This document shows, one piece after another, positions 1 through 8,373 of a DNA stretch of 64,000 bases. Source of the stretch: JAICYJ01 sp963766445 (lineage in GTDB: Bacteria > Actinomycetota > Thermoleophilia > Gaiellales > JAICJC01); NCBI GenBank assembly GCA_963766445.1, contig CAVXZW010000009.1, forward strand, positions 1 through 64,000, given 5' to 3'. Made by a program: the position numbers and the translations under genes. The notes beneath the pieces are model-generated. The model ran no database searches, was not told where the DNA came from, and was given only the letters and a program-made list of their open reading frames with translations. Within the stretch, counting starts at the first letter, position 1; every line of letters begins with the position of its first letter.

Positions 1-996
1 TCGCTCGTCCATGTAGGCGTGCGCGGCCGCTGCCTCCGCGGTCGGAAACGTGCGGTCGACCGGCACCGTGATCGCGCCGTCGAGCGCCATCGCGAGCGAC
101 GTTCGGATCTCGTCCGGCGTGGCAACGCGGAAGCCGAGGATGCGGTGGCCATGGCGGAACAGCTCGATGATGTCGAGCGGCACCACCTCGCCGGCGTGCG
201 CGCCGCAGGTGACCAACCGGCCGTCCGGCGCCATCGCCGCCAGGTGCTCCCCGAACCGCGGGCCGCCGGTCGTGTCGATCACCGCATCGACGCCGCGGCC
301 GCCGGTGGCCTCGGCCACCGCTTCCGCCACCGGCGTTTCGCGGTAGCAGAAGACCACGTCCGCGCCCAGGGCTCGCACCGCGTCGGCCTTCTCGGGCGCT
401 CCCACCGAGGCGATCACGCGCGCGCCGGACAGCCGCGCCGCCTGCACCGCGGCGCCCGCCACGCCGCCCGAGGCCGACGGCACCAGCACCGTCTCGCCGG
501 CCCGCACGGCCGCGACCGACACCACCATCGACCACGCGGTCGAGACCACGCACTGGGCGGCGGCGGCGGTCACGAAGTCGTCGGGCGAGCGCAGCGGGAT
601 CACCGCACGCGCCGGCACCGCCACCAGCTCCGCGTAGCCGCCCCAGCGATCGGTGCCGAAGACGACGAACCGCTCGCACAGGTCGGGCCGCCAGCGCGCG
701 CAGGCCGCGCAGGTCCCGCACGCGAACTGCTGGTAGGCCGTGACCGGGTCGCCGTCGGCGATGCCCTCGACCTCGGCCCCCACCGCGACCACGGTGCCCG
801 CGAACTCGGCGCCCAGCACCCAGGGCATCGTGAACGGCCAGCGCGAGCTGCCCGCCCGCGAGTCGAGGTCGCTGTGGTTGAGGCCGCAGGCGCGCGCCCG
901 CACGATCACCTCGTGGCGACCGCAGGCAGGATCGTCCAGCTGCTCCCAGCGCATCACCCCGGGGCCGCCGTACTCGCGGAAGGTCGCGGCCCGCAT
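1..996 (-). CDS. MDR-family alcohol dehydrogenase-like oxidoreductase (3' end cut by window)
   Basis: Medium-chain dehydrogenase/reductase, presumably NAD(P)-dependent. The N-terminal GroES-like fold carries the structural-zinc lobe with four cysteines (C-x2-C-x2-C-x7-C, near residues 90-105), and the Rossmann part has the glycine-rich stretch SASGGVAGAAVQAARL. The usual catalytic zinc ligands are not seen: the position normally Cys reads GLNHSDL, and the GHE motif reads GAE. It therefore looks like a structural-zinc-only enzyme such as the quinone-reductase-like MDRs. ATG at 994-996 begins 3 nt after the racemase stop, so it is the last gene seen of the allantoin-type cluster. The C-terminus lies beyond base 1. 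Substrate unknown; a link to purine catabolism is only from position. Confidence 0.85.
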   Translation of the reverse strand, partial: MRAATFREYGGPGVMRWEQLDDPACGRHEVIVRARACGLNHSDLDSRAGSSRWPFTMPWVLGAEFAGTVVAVGAEVEGIADGDPVTAYQQFACGTCAACARWRPDLCERFVVFGTDRWGGYAELVAVPARAVIPLRSPDDFVTAAAAQCVVSTAWSMVVSVAAVRAGETVLVPSASGGVAGAAVQAARLSGARVIASVGAPEKADAVRALGADVVFCYRETPVAEAVAEATGGRGVDAVIDTTGGPRFGEHLAAMAPDGRLVTCGAHAGEVVPLDIIELFRHGHRILGFRVATPDEIRTSLAMALDGAITVPVDRTFPTAEAAAAHAYMDER

Positions 997-999
997 GTG

Positions 1000-1716
1000 T
1001 CAGCCCTGCATGCCGACGTATGGGATCGGCTCTGGCGCCGCGTACGCGGAGGCCTTGCTGGTGCGAAGGCCGCTCCGCCACAGCGAGTGGGCGAGGCCGG
1101 CCCCGAACGACACGCCGTCGCAGACCGGCACGCCCACCTCGTCCTCGACCGCCCGCGCCACGTCCGCCATGCCCCCGCAGGCCAGAATCAGGGCGTCGGC
1201 GCCGTGGTCAGCCGCCAGGCGCTTGCCGAGCGCGACGATCGCCGAGGTCGTGTCCGGGTGGCCGCTGCCCTGCTCGGCAACGGGGATGTTCAGCGGCACG
1301 ATCCCGGCGCAGCGCGAGCGCAGGCCGAGCGCGTCGATGCCCTCCTCGAGCGCAGGGATGCTGCGCGGCAGGGTGGTGATCACGCCGAACCGCTTGGCCA
1401 CGAGCGATGCCGCGATGTAGGCGGCCTCGCCGATGCCGACCACGGGTGCGGCGGTCAGCTCGCGGGCGGCGTCGAGCCCGGGGTCGCCGAAGCAGGCGAT
1501 CAGGTAGGCGTCGTGGTCGGGAAGCGCCTGCACCAGCGCCGCCACCTCGGCCGCGGCCACCACCGAGTCGGCGGCGCTCTCGATCGACGTGGGGCCGCGG
1601 TTCGGGTTGACGGCGGTCACGTCGCATCCCTCCGGCAGCGCCGCTTGGGCCACGCCGCCCATGGCCTCGGTGTGGTGCTCGTCGGTGTTGGGGTTGATCA
1701 GGGCCAGCCGGAACAC
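1000..1716 (-). CDS. Asp/Glu/hydantoin racemase family protein, probable allantoin racemase
   Basis: A 238-aa member of the cofactor-independent Asp/Glu/hydantoin racemase superfamily. The family start LINPNT is at the N-terminus, and the two catalytic cysteines are in the contexts IACFGDPG (Cys75) and ILACGGMA (Cys180). These enzymes invert a carbon by two-base proton transfer. Placed directly after allantoinase (GTG start 1 nt past its stop) and near allantoate amidohydrolase, the likely substrate is allantoin or a related hydantoin, letting a stereospecific allantoinase use both enantiomers. The GTG start was chosen because a longer reading would run through the allantoinase gene in another frame. 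Family assignment is firm, substrate is inferred. Confidence 0.85.
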   Translation of the reverse strand: MFRLALINPNTDEHHTEAMGGVAQAALPEGCDVTAVNPNRGPTSIESAADSVVAAAEVAALVQALPDHDAYLIACFGDPGLDAARELTAAPVVGIGEAAYIAASLVAKRFGVITTLPRSIPALEEGIDALGLRSRCAGIVPLNIPVAEQGSGHPDTTSAIVALGKRLAADHGADALILACGGMADVARAVEDEVGVPVCDGVSFGAGLAHSLWRSGLRTSKASAYAAPEPIPYVGMQG

Positions 1717-1717
1717 G

Positions 1718-3149
1718 TCAGCCCGCCGTCGCCGTCGGCTGCCCGCCCAGGGAGTGATCCTCCTGGCAGGACAGGAAGCGGCCCGACCCCGGCTCGGCCA
1801 GGATCTCGCCGTCGGCGTACACCGTCTCGCCGCGCACAAGCGTCCGCACCACCCGCGCCCGCACGCGCCGCCCGTCGAACGGAGACCACGGGTTCTTCGA
1901 GAACTGCTGCGAGCGGGCGTCCACCGTCCACTCGGTCTCGAGGTCGTAGAGCGCCAGGTCGGCGTCCGACCCTGCCACCAGCGTGCCCTTGCGGGGATAC
2001 AGCCCGGCGATGCGGGCCGGGTTGGTGGACGAGAAGCGGGCGAACCCATCCAGCGTCATGCCGCGACGGTGGTAAGCCTCGTCCAGCACCAGCGGCACCG
2101 TCTCCTGGATCACCTGGCAGCCGAGCAGCGCGTCGAAGATGTTGTCCCAGCCCGGCTCCTTCTCCTCAAGGGTGTAGGCGGAGTGGTCGGAGATCAGGCA
2201 GTCGGCGGTTCCGTCGAGCACGAACGACCACAGACGCTCCACGAGGGCGCGGTCACGCAGCGCCGGCGCGCACATGCCGTAGGGGCCGAGGCGGACGAGG
2301 TCATCGAGGTCGAGCAGCAGGTGGTGGGGGCAGATCTCCATCGTCACCGGCCGGCCGCGCCGCTTCTCGTCGGCGACCAACTGGGCGCTGATCGGGCTGG
2401 AGACGTGCACGATCTGGATCCGCACGTCGGCGTGGGCGGCCAGGTACAGGGCGCGGTGGACGGCCTCCTCCTCGACGAAGGGCGGCCGTGCCTCATGGTG
2501 CGCCATGGGGTCGGTGCGTCCCTGCTCCTGCATCCGCTCCAGGCCGGCCTGGAGCAGGGAGTCGCTCTCTGCGTGGACGAGCACCAGGCCGCCGACGGCC
2601 TGCACCTCGCGCATGCCCTCCAGGAACTCGGCGTCCGTGACGTGGGGGTAGGAGGGGTCGGAGATCGGCATGAAGGCCTTGAACCCGGCCGCGCCTTCGG
2701 CCCACTGATCCTTGATCTCGGGGATCGAGGGCGCGGTCAGCGCACCCCACAGGCCGAAGTCGGTGACCACCTTCTGCTTAGCCATCTCGCGCTTCTCGCG
2801 GTAGAGCTGGGCGGTGGTCACCGGCGGATAGGTGAGCGGGTGCTCGATCACGGTGGTCATTCCGCCGGCCGCGGCCGACATGGTGCCGGTGGTGAAGTCC
2901 TCGCGCTCGGTGTGCCCGGGATCCTCGAAGTGGGCGTGCATGTCGATGGCGCCGGGCAGCACCACCAGGCCGGTGGCATCGATCAGCTCGTCGGCGCCGC
3001 TGCGGTCAGCCTGCTCGGCGACCGCGGCGACGCGGCCGTCCTCGATCACGACGTCTGCCGGCGAACACGCCGTAGTCGGTGGCCAGCGTGCCGCCGGCGA
3101 TGACGGTGCGCTTGCCGCTCACGCTGGAGGGATGCCTGGGTCTTGGCAT
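1718..3149 (-). CDS. allB: Allantoinase / cyclic amidohydrolase (frameshift near the N-terminus)
   Basis: Metal-dependent cyclic amidohydrolase of the dihydroorotase/allantoinase group, opening the hydantoin ring of allantoin to allantoate. The metal-binding HxH is in DMHAHFEDPGHTE (about residues 69-81), the carbamylated-lysine region reads GFKAFM, later His ligands are in IVHVSS and in ICPHH, and the catalytic Asp is in LISDHSA. The HFEDPG..TE..F..GT block resembles allantoinase more than dihydropyrimidinase. The first ~30 residues (TVIAGGTLATDYGVF) are read from an ATG at 3147-3149 (or GTG at 3120-3122) and require a 1-nt frame change near 3058. Without that the protein would start at 3049 and lose the first strands of the composite beta domain. 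Transcribed with the racemase and dehydrogenase downstream. Confidence 0.85.
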
Positions 3150-3329
3150 GGCCGGGACCGAGCCTAGCAAGCGCCCAGCCTAAAGCCACGCAGCCGGCTC
3201 AGCATCGCGTTCGATTGGTGCCTACGGATCCGGCGAGCCGTACTCCCTAACCGGCCAGACTGGGCACCTACGTTGCCGAGCAGCCAGTAGGATCAACTAC
3301 CGGTCGCCCTAGCTCAAGGAGATCGTCAC

Positions 3330-3838
3330 GTGGCATTCGACCTTGTTATCGACATCGAAAACCGGCCCGGCGCGCTGGCCGAGGTCGCCAAGGCGATCAG
3401 CGACGCCGGCGTGAACATCGCGGCCGCGACCTCATCGGACCGGGCGATCGGGCCGAGCTCCACATCCTCGTCCCTCATGCCGAGGCAGCCAGGCACGCGC
3501 TTGGGATCTCAAACCTTGCCGTGAGCCGCGAGCGCGAGGTGGTGGTGGTCGAGGTCGAGGACCAACCAGGCGTGCTCGCCGATCTCACCCGCCGGATCGC
3601 CAGGGCCGGCATCGACCTCGACCTGGTCTACGTCGCCACCCGCAACCGCATCGTCTTCGGAGCGCCCGACCTGGCAGGGCTGCAGGCAGGCGCTGAATTG
3701 ACCCGGCGAGCCTCTTGGTATACGGTCCCCAGCGACCTCGTTACCCTGCGCCGCCCAGGGTCGCCAGGGTGCCGGCGAGCAGCTGGATGGCGGTGGCGAC
3801 GTCGGCCTCGTCGGTCAGCTCCTCCGGCCGGTGGCTGA
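3330..3838 (+). CDS. Two-ACT-domain protein (frameshifted)
   Basis: Two consecutive ACT domains. The first (from GTG 3330) has DIENRPGALAEVAKAISDAG; the second (from about 3530) has VEDQPGVLADLTRRIARAG followed by IDLDLVYVATRNRIVFG. ACT domains bind amino acids or other small ligands and regulate enzymes. Domain 1 is read in one frame to about 3440, then the reading continues in the frame used from 3521 (RAELHILVPHAEAARHALG), implying one missing base near 3435-3445. An AAGGAG-like ribosome site lies at 3315-3320. The apparent 3' end at 3838 overlaps the convergent allantoate amidohydrolase gene by 98 nt, so the true stop may be earlier if a second indel exists. No enzyme domain is attached; target unknown. 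Confidence 0.7.
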
Positions 3839-4964
3839 CCCCGCCGTTGCGGCTGCGGACGAACAGCATGCCGCTGTCGACGCCGGCCTCGGCCAGGATC
3901 CCGGCGTCGTGACCGCCGCCCGACGCCAGGTCGGCCAGCTCCAGCCCGCCAGCCGCGGCCGCCTGCCGGATGGCGTCGCCGACACGCGCCGACATCGGCA
4001 CCGGCTGGCTGCGCCAGACCGGGTCGAGCGTGACCGCACAGCCGCTGGCCGCCGCGACCTGCGAGCACGCCTCGCCCAGTCCGTCGATCAGCTGCTCGAG
4101 GCCTTCGGCGGTGGGGCAGCGAGCATCGATCGAGATCGTCACCTGCCCGGGGATCACGTTGGCCGCGGCATCGGCGATGGTCAGTCTGCCGACGGTCACG
4201 ACCGCTCCGTCGATTCGGCCCGCGCGCTCGCGGAGCGCGAGCGCCAGCTCGGCGGCGGCCAGCAGGGCGTCGCGGCGTCCCTCCATGGGTGTGGTGCCGG
4301 CGTGCCCGGGGCTGCCGGTGATCGTCGCGGTGAAGCCGGACATGCCCGCGATCGAGGTGACGACCGCGTGCGCCAGCCCCATCCGCTCGAGCACCGGGCC
4401 CTGCTCGATGTGCACCTCGACGAATGCGGCCGGCAGCGTGCCACCGCCGAGCGGCTCCGCGTAGCCGAGCGCCCCCAGCGCCTCGCCTATCGACACGCCG
4501 TCAGCGTCGGTCGCCCGCAGGTCGGCATCGGTCACGGTGCCACACAGGCAGCGGCTGCCGAAGCAGCCCTCGCCGAAGCGCCAGCCCTCCTCGTCGCGGA
4601 ACACGGCCACACAGAGCGTGGCCGCCCGCGGCACATCGCGCAGCTGCGCGACCGCCTCCAGCGCGGCCAGCACGCCCAGCGCCCCGTCGAAGCGACCGCC
4701 GTTGGGGACGGTGTCGAGGTGCGAGCCGGCCCAGATCTCGGGCGCGGCCGGATCGCTGCCGGCCAGGCGTCCATACAGGTTGCCGCACGCGTCCCAGCTG
4801 ACCTCCAGACCTTCCTGCCCAATCCAGGTCGCGACCAGCTCGCAGGCCTCCTGCTCGGCTGCGCTCAGCCCCGGTCGGTGCGCTCCCGCGCGGCCCTCGC
4901 GCCCGATATCGGTCAGCTGGGACAGCCGCTGCATGGTGCGTGCTGCTCGCTCACCGGCTTGCAT
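3741..4964 (-). CDS. allC: Allantoate amidohydrolase / N-carbamoyl-amino-acid hydrolase (M20 family)
   Basis: 407-aa M20-type zinc/manganese amidohydrolase, full length. Metal ligands are visible: His82 and Asp84 in GSHLDTV, Asp93 in RFDGALG, the Glu pair in FRDEEGWRF (about 125-126), His185 in VEVHIEQGP and a late His in ASGGGHDAG (about 350). The HIEQGP and GSHLDTV blocks are typical of the allantoate amidohydrolase/ureidoglycolate/N-carbamoyl hydrolase group, which removes ammonia and CO2 from ureido compounds. With allantoinase and a racemase next door, allantoate is the most economical substrate, though beta-ureidopropionate or N-carbamoyl amino acids cannot be excluded. The ATG at 4962-4964 follows the cyclic-nucleotide-binding gene by 6 nt, so both may share a transcript. 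Confidence 0.85.
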   Translation of the reverse strand: MQAGERAARTMQRLSQLTDIGREGRAGAHRPGLSAAEQEACELVATWIGQEGLEVSWDACGNLYGRLAGSDPAAPEIWAGSHLDTVPNGGRFDGALGVLAALEAVAQLRDVPRAATLCVAVFRDEEGWRFGEGCFGSRCLCGTVTDADLRATDADGVSIGEALGALGYAEPLGGGTLPAAFVEVHIEQGPVLERMGLAHAVVTSIAGMSGFTATITGSPGHAGTTPMEGRRDALLAAAELALALRERAGRIDGAVVTVGRLTIADAAANVIPGQVTISIDARCPTAEGLEQLIDGLGEACSQVAAASGCAVTLDPVWRSQPVPMSARVGDAIRQAAAAGGLELADLASGGGHDAGILAEAGVDSGMLFVRSRNGGVSHRPEELTDEADVATAIQLLAGTLATLGGAG

Positions 4965-4970
4965 CCCGCG

Positions 4971-5387
4971 TCAGGCCGGGTGCTCGATCAGGTCCTGTAG
5001 CCGCTGCGCCAGCGAGGGCAGCATGGCCACGGCGATCTGCGGGTGCTCGTGCAGCAGCCCCACGAACTCGTGACGGGCGATGGCGATCGCGCGCACATCG
5101 GTGGCGGCTCGTACGCGGGCGCTGCGTGTGGTGTGCTCGCTGAGCAGGCTCAGCTCTCCCACGAACTCGCCCCGACCGAGCTCGACGGTACGGTGCTGGA
5201 GCTCGATCACCACTGTGCCGTCGAGGATCACGAACAGGCCGGAGCCGGGCAGGCCGCGCTCGATCAGCACCGCGCCCTTGGCGTGCTCGTCGATCCCGGC
5301 GATGGCGGCGGCGCGAGCGATCGCGTCGTCGTCGAGCGCCGCGAAGATCGGCACCGTGCGCAGCCCCTCGATGATGGCCTCGGTCAC
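4971..5387 (-). CDS. Cyclic nucleotide-binding domain protein
   Basis: A 138-aa stand-alone cNMP-binding (Crp-like effector) domain with no DNA-binding helix-turn-helix. The beta-roll is covered by PIFAALDDDAIARAAA, the phosphate-binding cassette by GEFVGELSLLSEHTTRSARV, followed by the C-helix ALAQRL-type region. In the family, the Arg of the TxRSA motif contacts the cyclic phosphate, and here TTRSARV retains it. The GTG start at 5385-5387 was preferred because the family begins a few residues before 'L..vPiFa.L'. It lies between the P1 peptidase and allantoate amidohydrolase genes on the same strand. Acting without an HTH it may be a small ligand sensor; partner not evident. Confidence 0.8.
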   Translation of the reverse strand: MTEAIIEGLRTVPIFAALDDDAIARAAAIAGIDEHAKGAVLIERGLPGSGLFVILDGTVVIELQHRTVELGRGEFVGELSLLSEHTTRSARVRAATDVRAIAIARHEFVGLLHEHPQIAVAMLPSLAQRLQDLIEHPA

Positions 5388-5437
5388 GGCAGGGATCTTA
5401 GGGCGCGGGTGGCGCTGGCGCTGCTCCGCTGTCGCGG

Positions 5438-6544
5438 CTATCGACCTGCGAACGCCGCAGCCACCCGGTCGCGGGGCAGCGCCGGTGAGCGGTGCCCGTC
5501 CCGTCCGACCATGTCGTCGTTGGCGACCAGCGCGTTCACGGTGGCCTCCTCGACGGTCTCCACCACAGCCTGGTAGAGCTCGTCCATCCACTTCCACTGC
5601 AGGAACCGCAGCGACGACGGGGCCGGATCGCCGTCCGGGAAGCCGGTCTCGAACGCGCCCGGGTTGGCGGTCGAGAAGGCCAGGAACAGGTCGCCCGAGA
5701 AGTGCGATCCGCTGGTGCCGGTGCGGGCCAGGCCCAGCGGCACCCGTCGCGCGAGCGCCTGGCACTGGCCGGGCAGCAGCGGCGCATCGGTGGCGATGAT
5801 CGCGATCACCGACCCGGCGCCGGGCTGCGTCCAATACGTCTCTTCGATCGGGTTGTCGTCGGCCAGCTCGGCGCCGAGCGCCCGGCCGGCGATCGTCAGC
5901 CCAGCCCGCTTTCCGAAGTTGCACTGCAGGAACGCACCCACCGTGTAGCGACCGTCGCCCAGGTCGACAACGCGCGACGCGGTGCCCGAGCCGCCCTTGA
6001 AGGCATAGCAGTTCATGCCGGTGCCGCCTCCGACCGAGCCCTCCTCGATCGGGCCCGAGGCCGCGGCCTCGATCGCATCGATCACGACCTGCCGGGTGAC
6101 GTGGCCACCGTTGATGTCGTTCAGGTAGCCGTCGTACGTCTCCGCAGCCACCGGCAGCAGCCACAGCTCCCCCAGCTCCGAGAACCGGTGCACCGCCCAG
6201 TGGATGGTGGCCTCGTGGGCGATCCCGACCGCGTGCGTGTTCGTGATCGTGATCGGCCACGCCACGGTGCCGGATTCCTCGACCCACGACACTCCGGTCA
6301 TCTCGCCGTTGCCATTCAGCGAGAACACGCCGGCGGCGCAGGGATCGGCGCTGCGGTCGCGCCCACGCGGGTGGATCGCGGTGACCCCGGTGCGGACGCT
6401 CTCCCCCTCGATCAGCGTGCGGTATCCGACCTCGACCCCGGGCACGTCGGTGATCGCGTTCCACTCGCCGGGAGTGCCGGTGAAGGGCACGCCCAGCGAG
6501 CGGGCGCGCGGCTTTCCGGCGGGAGTCTGGAGGTGGTTGGTCAC
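5438..6544 (-). CDS. P1 family (DmpA/beta-aminopeptidase-like) peptidase
   Basis: 368-aa homologue of DmpA L-aminopeptidase/D-Ala-esterase, an autoprocessing Ntn-like hydrolase. Visible family blocks are NAITDVPGVEVGYRTL at the start, GVTAIHPRG, the substrate-pocket GGGTGMNCYAFKGG (about residues 185-200) and the cleavage/nucleophile region ARTGTSGSHFSGDLFLAFST (about 270-290), where the Ser of the SGSHF-SGD segment would become the N-terminal nucleophile after self-cleavage. Such enzymes remove small N-terminal residues from peptides, amides or beta-peptides. GTG start at 6542-6544. Followed 50 nt later by the cyclic nucleotide-binding gene. Substrate is not predictable. Confidence 0.85.
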   Translation of the reverse strand: MTNHLQTPAGKPRARSLGVPFTGTPGEWNAITDVPGVEVGYRTLIEGESVRTGVTAIHPRGRDRSADPCAAGVFSLNGNGEMTGVSWVEESGTVAWPITITNTHAVGIAHEATIHWAVHRFSELGELWLLPVAAETYDGYLNDINGGHVTRQVVIDAIEAAASGPIEEGSVGGGTGMNCYAFKGGSGTASRVVDLGDGRYTVGAFLQCNFGKRAGLTIAGRALGAELADDNPIEETYWTQPGAGSVIAIIATDAPLLPGQCQALARRVPLGLARTGTSGSHFSGDLFLAFSTANPGAFETGFPDGDPAPSSLRFLQWKWMDELYQAVVETVEEATVNALVANDDMVGRDGHRSPALPRDRVAAAFAGR

Positions 6545-6590
6545 GGTGGGAGCGACAGGATAGCCAGCGGGCCGGTGCTACCCTCGCGGC

Positions 6591-6947
6591 ATGGGGGAGC
6601 TGCAGATCGAGGATTCCGAGCTGGTGCTGCACCTGTACTCCGTCGAGAAGATGGAGGGCCTGCACGGCGACGTGCGGGTGCCGCTGTCATCGGTCACGGG
6701 CGCCCGCTCCGTGGACGATGTGTGGCAGGAGCTGCGCGGCATGCGGGCGCCCGGCACGGGCGTCCCGGGCACGCTGGCGGTGGGCACCCGGCGGGGCGGC
6801 TTCGGCAAGGACTTCGCCGTGGTGCACGGCCACGGCCCCGGGGTGGTCGTGGAGGTCGCCGGCCAGGAGTACGCGCGGCTGCTGGTCAGCATGGCGGACG
6901 CGGACGTGATCGCGACCCACCTCGCGACCGTGGCCACGTCAGCCTAG
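6591..6947 (+). CDS. Conserved small protein with possible PH-like fold
   Basis: 118 aa, hydrophilic, no signal peptide or membrane segment. The opening LVLHLYSVEKMEGLHGDVRVPLSSVTGARSVDD looks like an alternating-strand beta sheet, and the whole resembles small PH-like single-domain actinobacterial proteins (strands followed by a final helix ADADVIATHLATVA). This is a structural guess from pattern. ATG at 6591 has no strong Shine-Dalgarno. It is transcribed divergently from the P1 peptidase (46 nt between starts) and converges on znuA, stopping 7 nt before the znuA stop. Function unknown. Confidence 0.6.
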   Translation: MGELQIEDSELVLHLYSVEKMEGLHGDVRVPLSSVTGARSVDDVWQELRGMRAPGTGVPGTLAVGTRRGGFGKDFAVVHGHGPGVVVEVAGQEYARLLVSMADADVIATHLATVATSA

Positions 6948-6954
6948 ATGGGAC

Positions 6955-7882
6955 TCAGGCCTGGGGCGGGGGAGTGCCCAGGAACCCGGCCACCATCGCC
7001 CGCATGTTCCAGCGCTCCATCCCGATGTACGTGGCTCCGGGCGACCCCGGCGGCCCCAGCGTGTCGCCGTACAGGTTCGCGTAGACCCTGACCCCCGCCT
7101 CCGAGGCGATCTGCTGCTCGAGCGCCGGGTTCAGCGACGACTCGGTGAAGATGGCGCGCACGTGCTCTGCCCGGATCTTGCCGATCAGGTCGGCCACGTC
7201 CTTCGCGCTGGGCTGGGCCACGGTCGAGAGCGACGGCAGCACCGAGCCCACCACCGTGATCCCGTAGTGCGCGGCGAAGTAGCCGAAGGCGTCGTGGTTG
7301 GTGACCAGCTTCCGCTCGCCCCGCGGGACGGTCGCGATCAGGCGCTTGTTCGCGGCGTCCATCGCCCGGATCCCGGTCACGTAGCCGCGGGCGTTCGCGC
7401 GGTAGGCATCGGCGTGTGACGGGTCTATCGCACGCCAGCCGCTCGCCCAGCGCGGTCGCCGCCCGCTCGAACAGGGTGGGGTCGTGCCACCAGTGCGGGT
7501 CGCCGTCCGGCTCCGACGAGTCGCCCGTCCGCAGCGGCAGCCCCTGCGACGCGACCACACCGGCGTCCCTGGAACGGCGTTCGCCACCAGCCCGTCGACC
7601 CAGCTGTCCACCCCGACGCCTGATTCGACAACCAGCTTGGCGCCGGTCAGGGCGATCGCGGTGCTGGGGCTGGGCTCGAAGTCGTGCGGGTCGACGTTTG
7701 GCTTGAGGATGCCCACCAGGTGCACGTCTGGCGCCGCCCACATGCCGCACCAGGTCCTGCATCTGGGTGGTGGTCGCGACCACGGTGATCTGCCCCGGGG
7801 TCGAGCTCGCGATGTGGGTGGTGGTGCAGCCCAGCGGCAGCAGGCAGAGGGCGAGCAGCGGGAGCAGGCGGATGCGGGGCAC
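6955..7882 (-). CDS. znuA: Zinc/manganese ABC transporter substrate-binding lipoprotein (three frame breaks)
   Basis: Cluster A-I metal-binding protein. The N-terminus (GTG at 7880-7882) is a lipoprotein signal: basic start, hydrophobic core LLPLLALCLL, then a lipobox ending LGC. The mature part reads QITVVATTTQMQDLVRHVGG, then VDPHDFEPSPSTAIALTGAKLVVESGVG (ligand His), then GDPHWWHDPTLF (second His), then LVTNHDAFGYFAAHYG (third His) and IFTESSLNPALEQQIASEAG. To join these, the frame must change near 7745, 7570 and 7425, so as it stands the gene is broken. All segments are conserved and in order, which argues for sequence error over decay. It delivers Zn(II) or Mn(II) to the ZnuCB transporter encoded divergently, and shares the putative Zur site at 7901-7921. 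Confidence 0.75.
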
Positions 7883-7900
7883 GAGTCAGCCAGCCTAGCA

Positions 7901-7921
7901 TAATGACAATCGGTTTCACTA
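7901..7921. promoter_or_regulatory. Putative Zur/Fur-type operator between znuA and zur
   Basis: A 21-bp imperfect palindrome: left half TAATGACAAT, centre C, right half GGTTTCACTA. Pairing the halves gives a TGAnAA...TTnTCA arrangement like Fur/Zur boxes of actinobacteria. It lies 19 nt upstream of the znuA GTG and about 44 nt upstream of the zur start, a position from which one site could repress both divergent transcripts. Confidence 0.6.
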
Positions 7922-7964
7922 TCGTTTGTTGCGAACGGACACCGTTACCAGTAGAGTGCGGCAC

Positions 7965-8373
7965 GTGGAACCGGGACGCAACCGCAAGAACCGCATGGCC
8001 CTGCTTGACGGCGGGCCGCGCGATGAATCGCGCCTTCAGCGTGCGCGAGCTGCACACGGCCGCCCGCGACGCCGCCCCCAGGTTGGGGCTGACGACCGCC
8101 TATCGCACCATGGACCGCTGGCGCGAGGAGGGCTGGGCCGAGGAAGCCGGCACGCGCGGCGGCGAGGCCGTCTACGTGCTGTGCGCCGCGCAGGGGCACC
8201 ACCATCACGTCGTCTGCGTCGACTGCGGCGCCACCGCGCTGCTCGAGGGCTGCGCGCTCGAGCCGGCCCGCGAGTCTGCCCGCACCGCCGGCTTCGACCT
8301 GCTCGATGCGGCGTTGGGCTCGCTGCCCGCGCGGTGCCAGGCCTGTGCCGGGGCCGATGCGCAGCCCGCCTAG
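7965..8373 (+). CDS. zur: Fur family regulator, probable Zur (N-terminal frame break)
   Basis: Fur-type metal repressor. The winged-helix part is VRELHTAARDAAPRLGLTTAYRTMDRWREEGW, with the typical TxYRxMDxWxxEG recognition helix; the dimer/metal part has HHHHVVCVDCG and the structural CxxC pair ARCQACAG near the C-terminus. The likely first helix (NRKNRMALLDGG, from GTG 7965) is in another frame and joins near 8005 by a small indel. The alternative is a shorter start at ATG 8023, lacking helix 1. Zinc specificity is inferred from the neighbours znuA, znuC and znuB. The gene overlaps the znuC start. Confidence 0.75.

Noticed and set aside
19..2391. Very long open frame on the plus strand at the left edge (about 790 codons)
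   Set aside because: It is antisense to three clearly recognisable minus-strand genes and is Arg/His-rich without any domain; a by-product of high GC.
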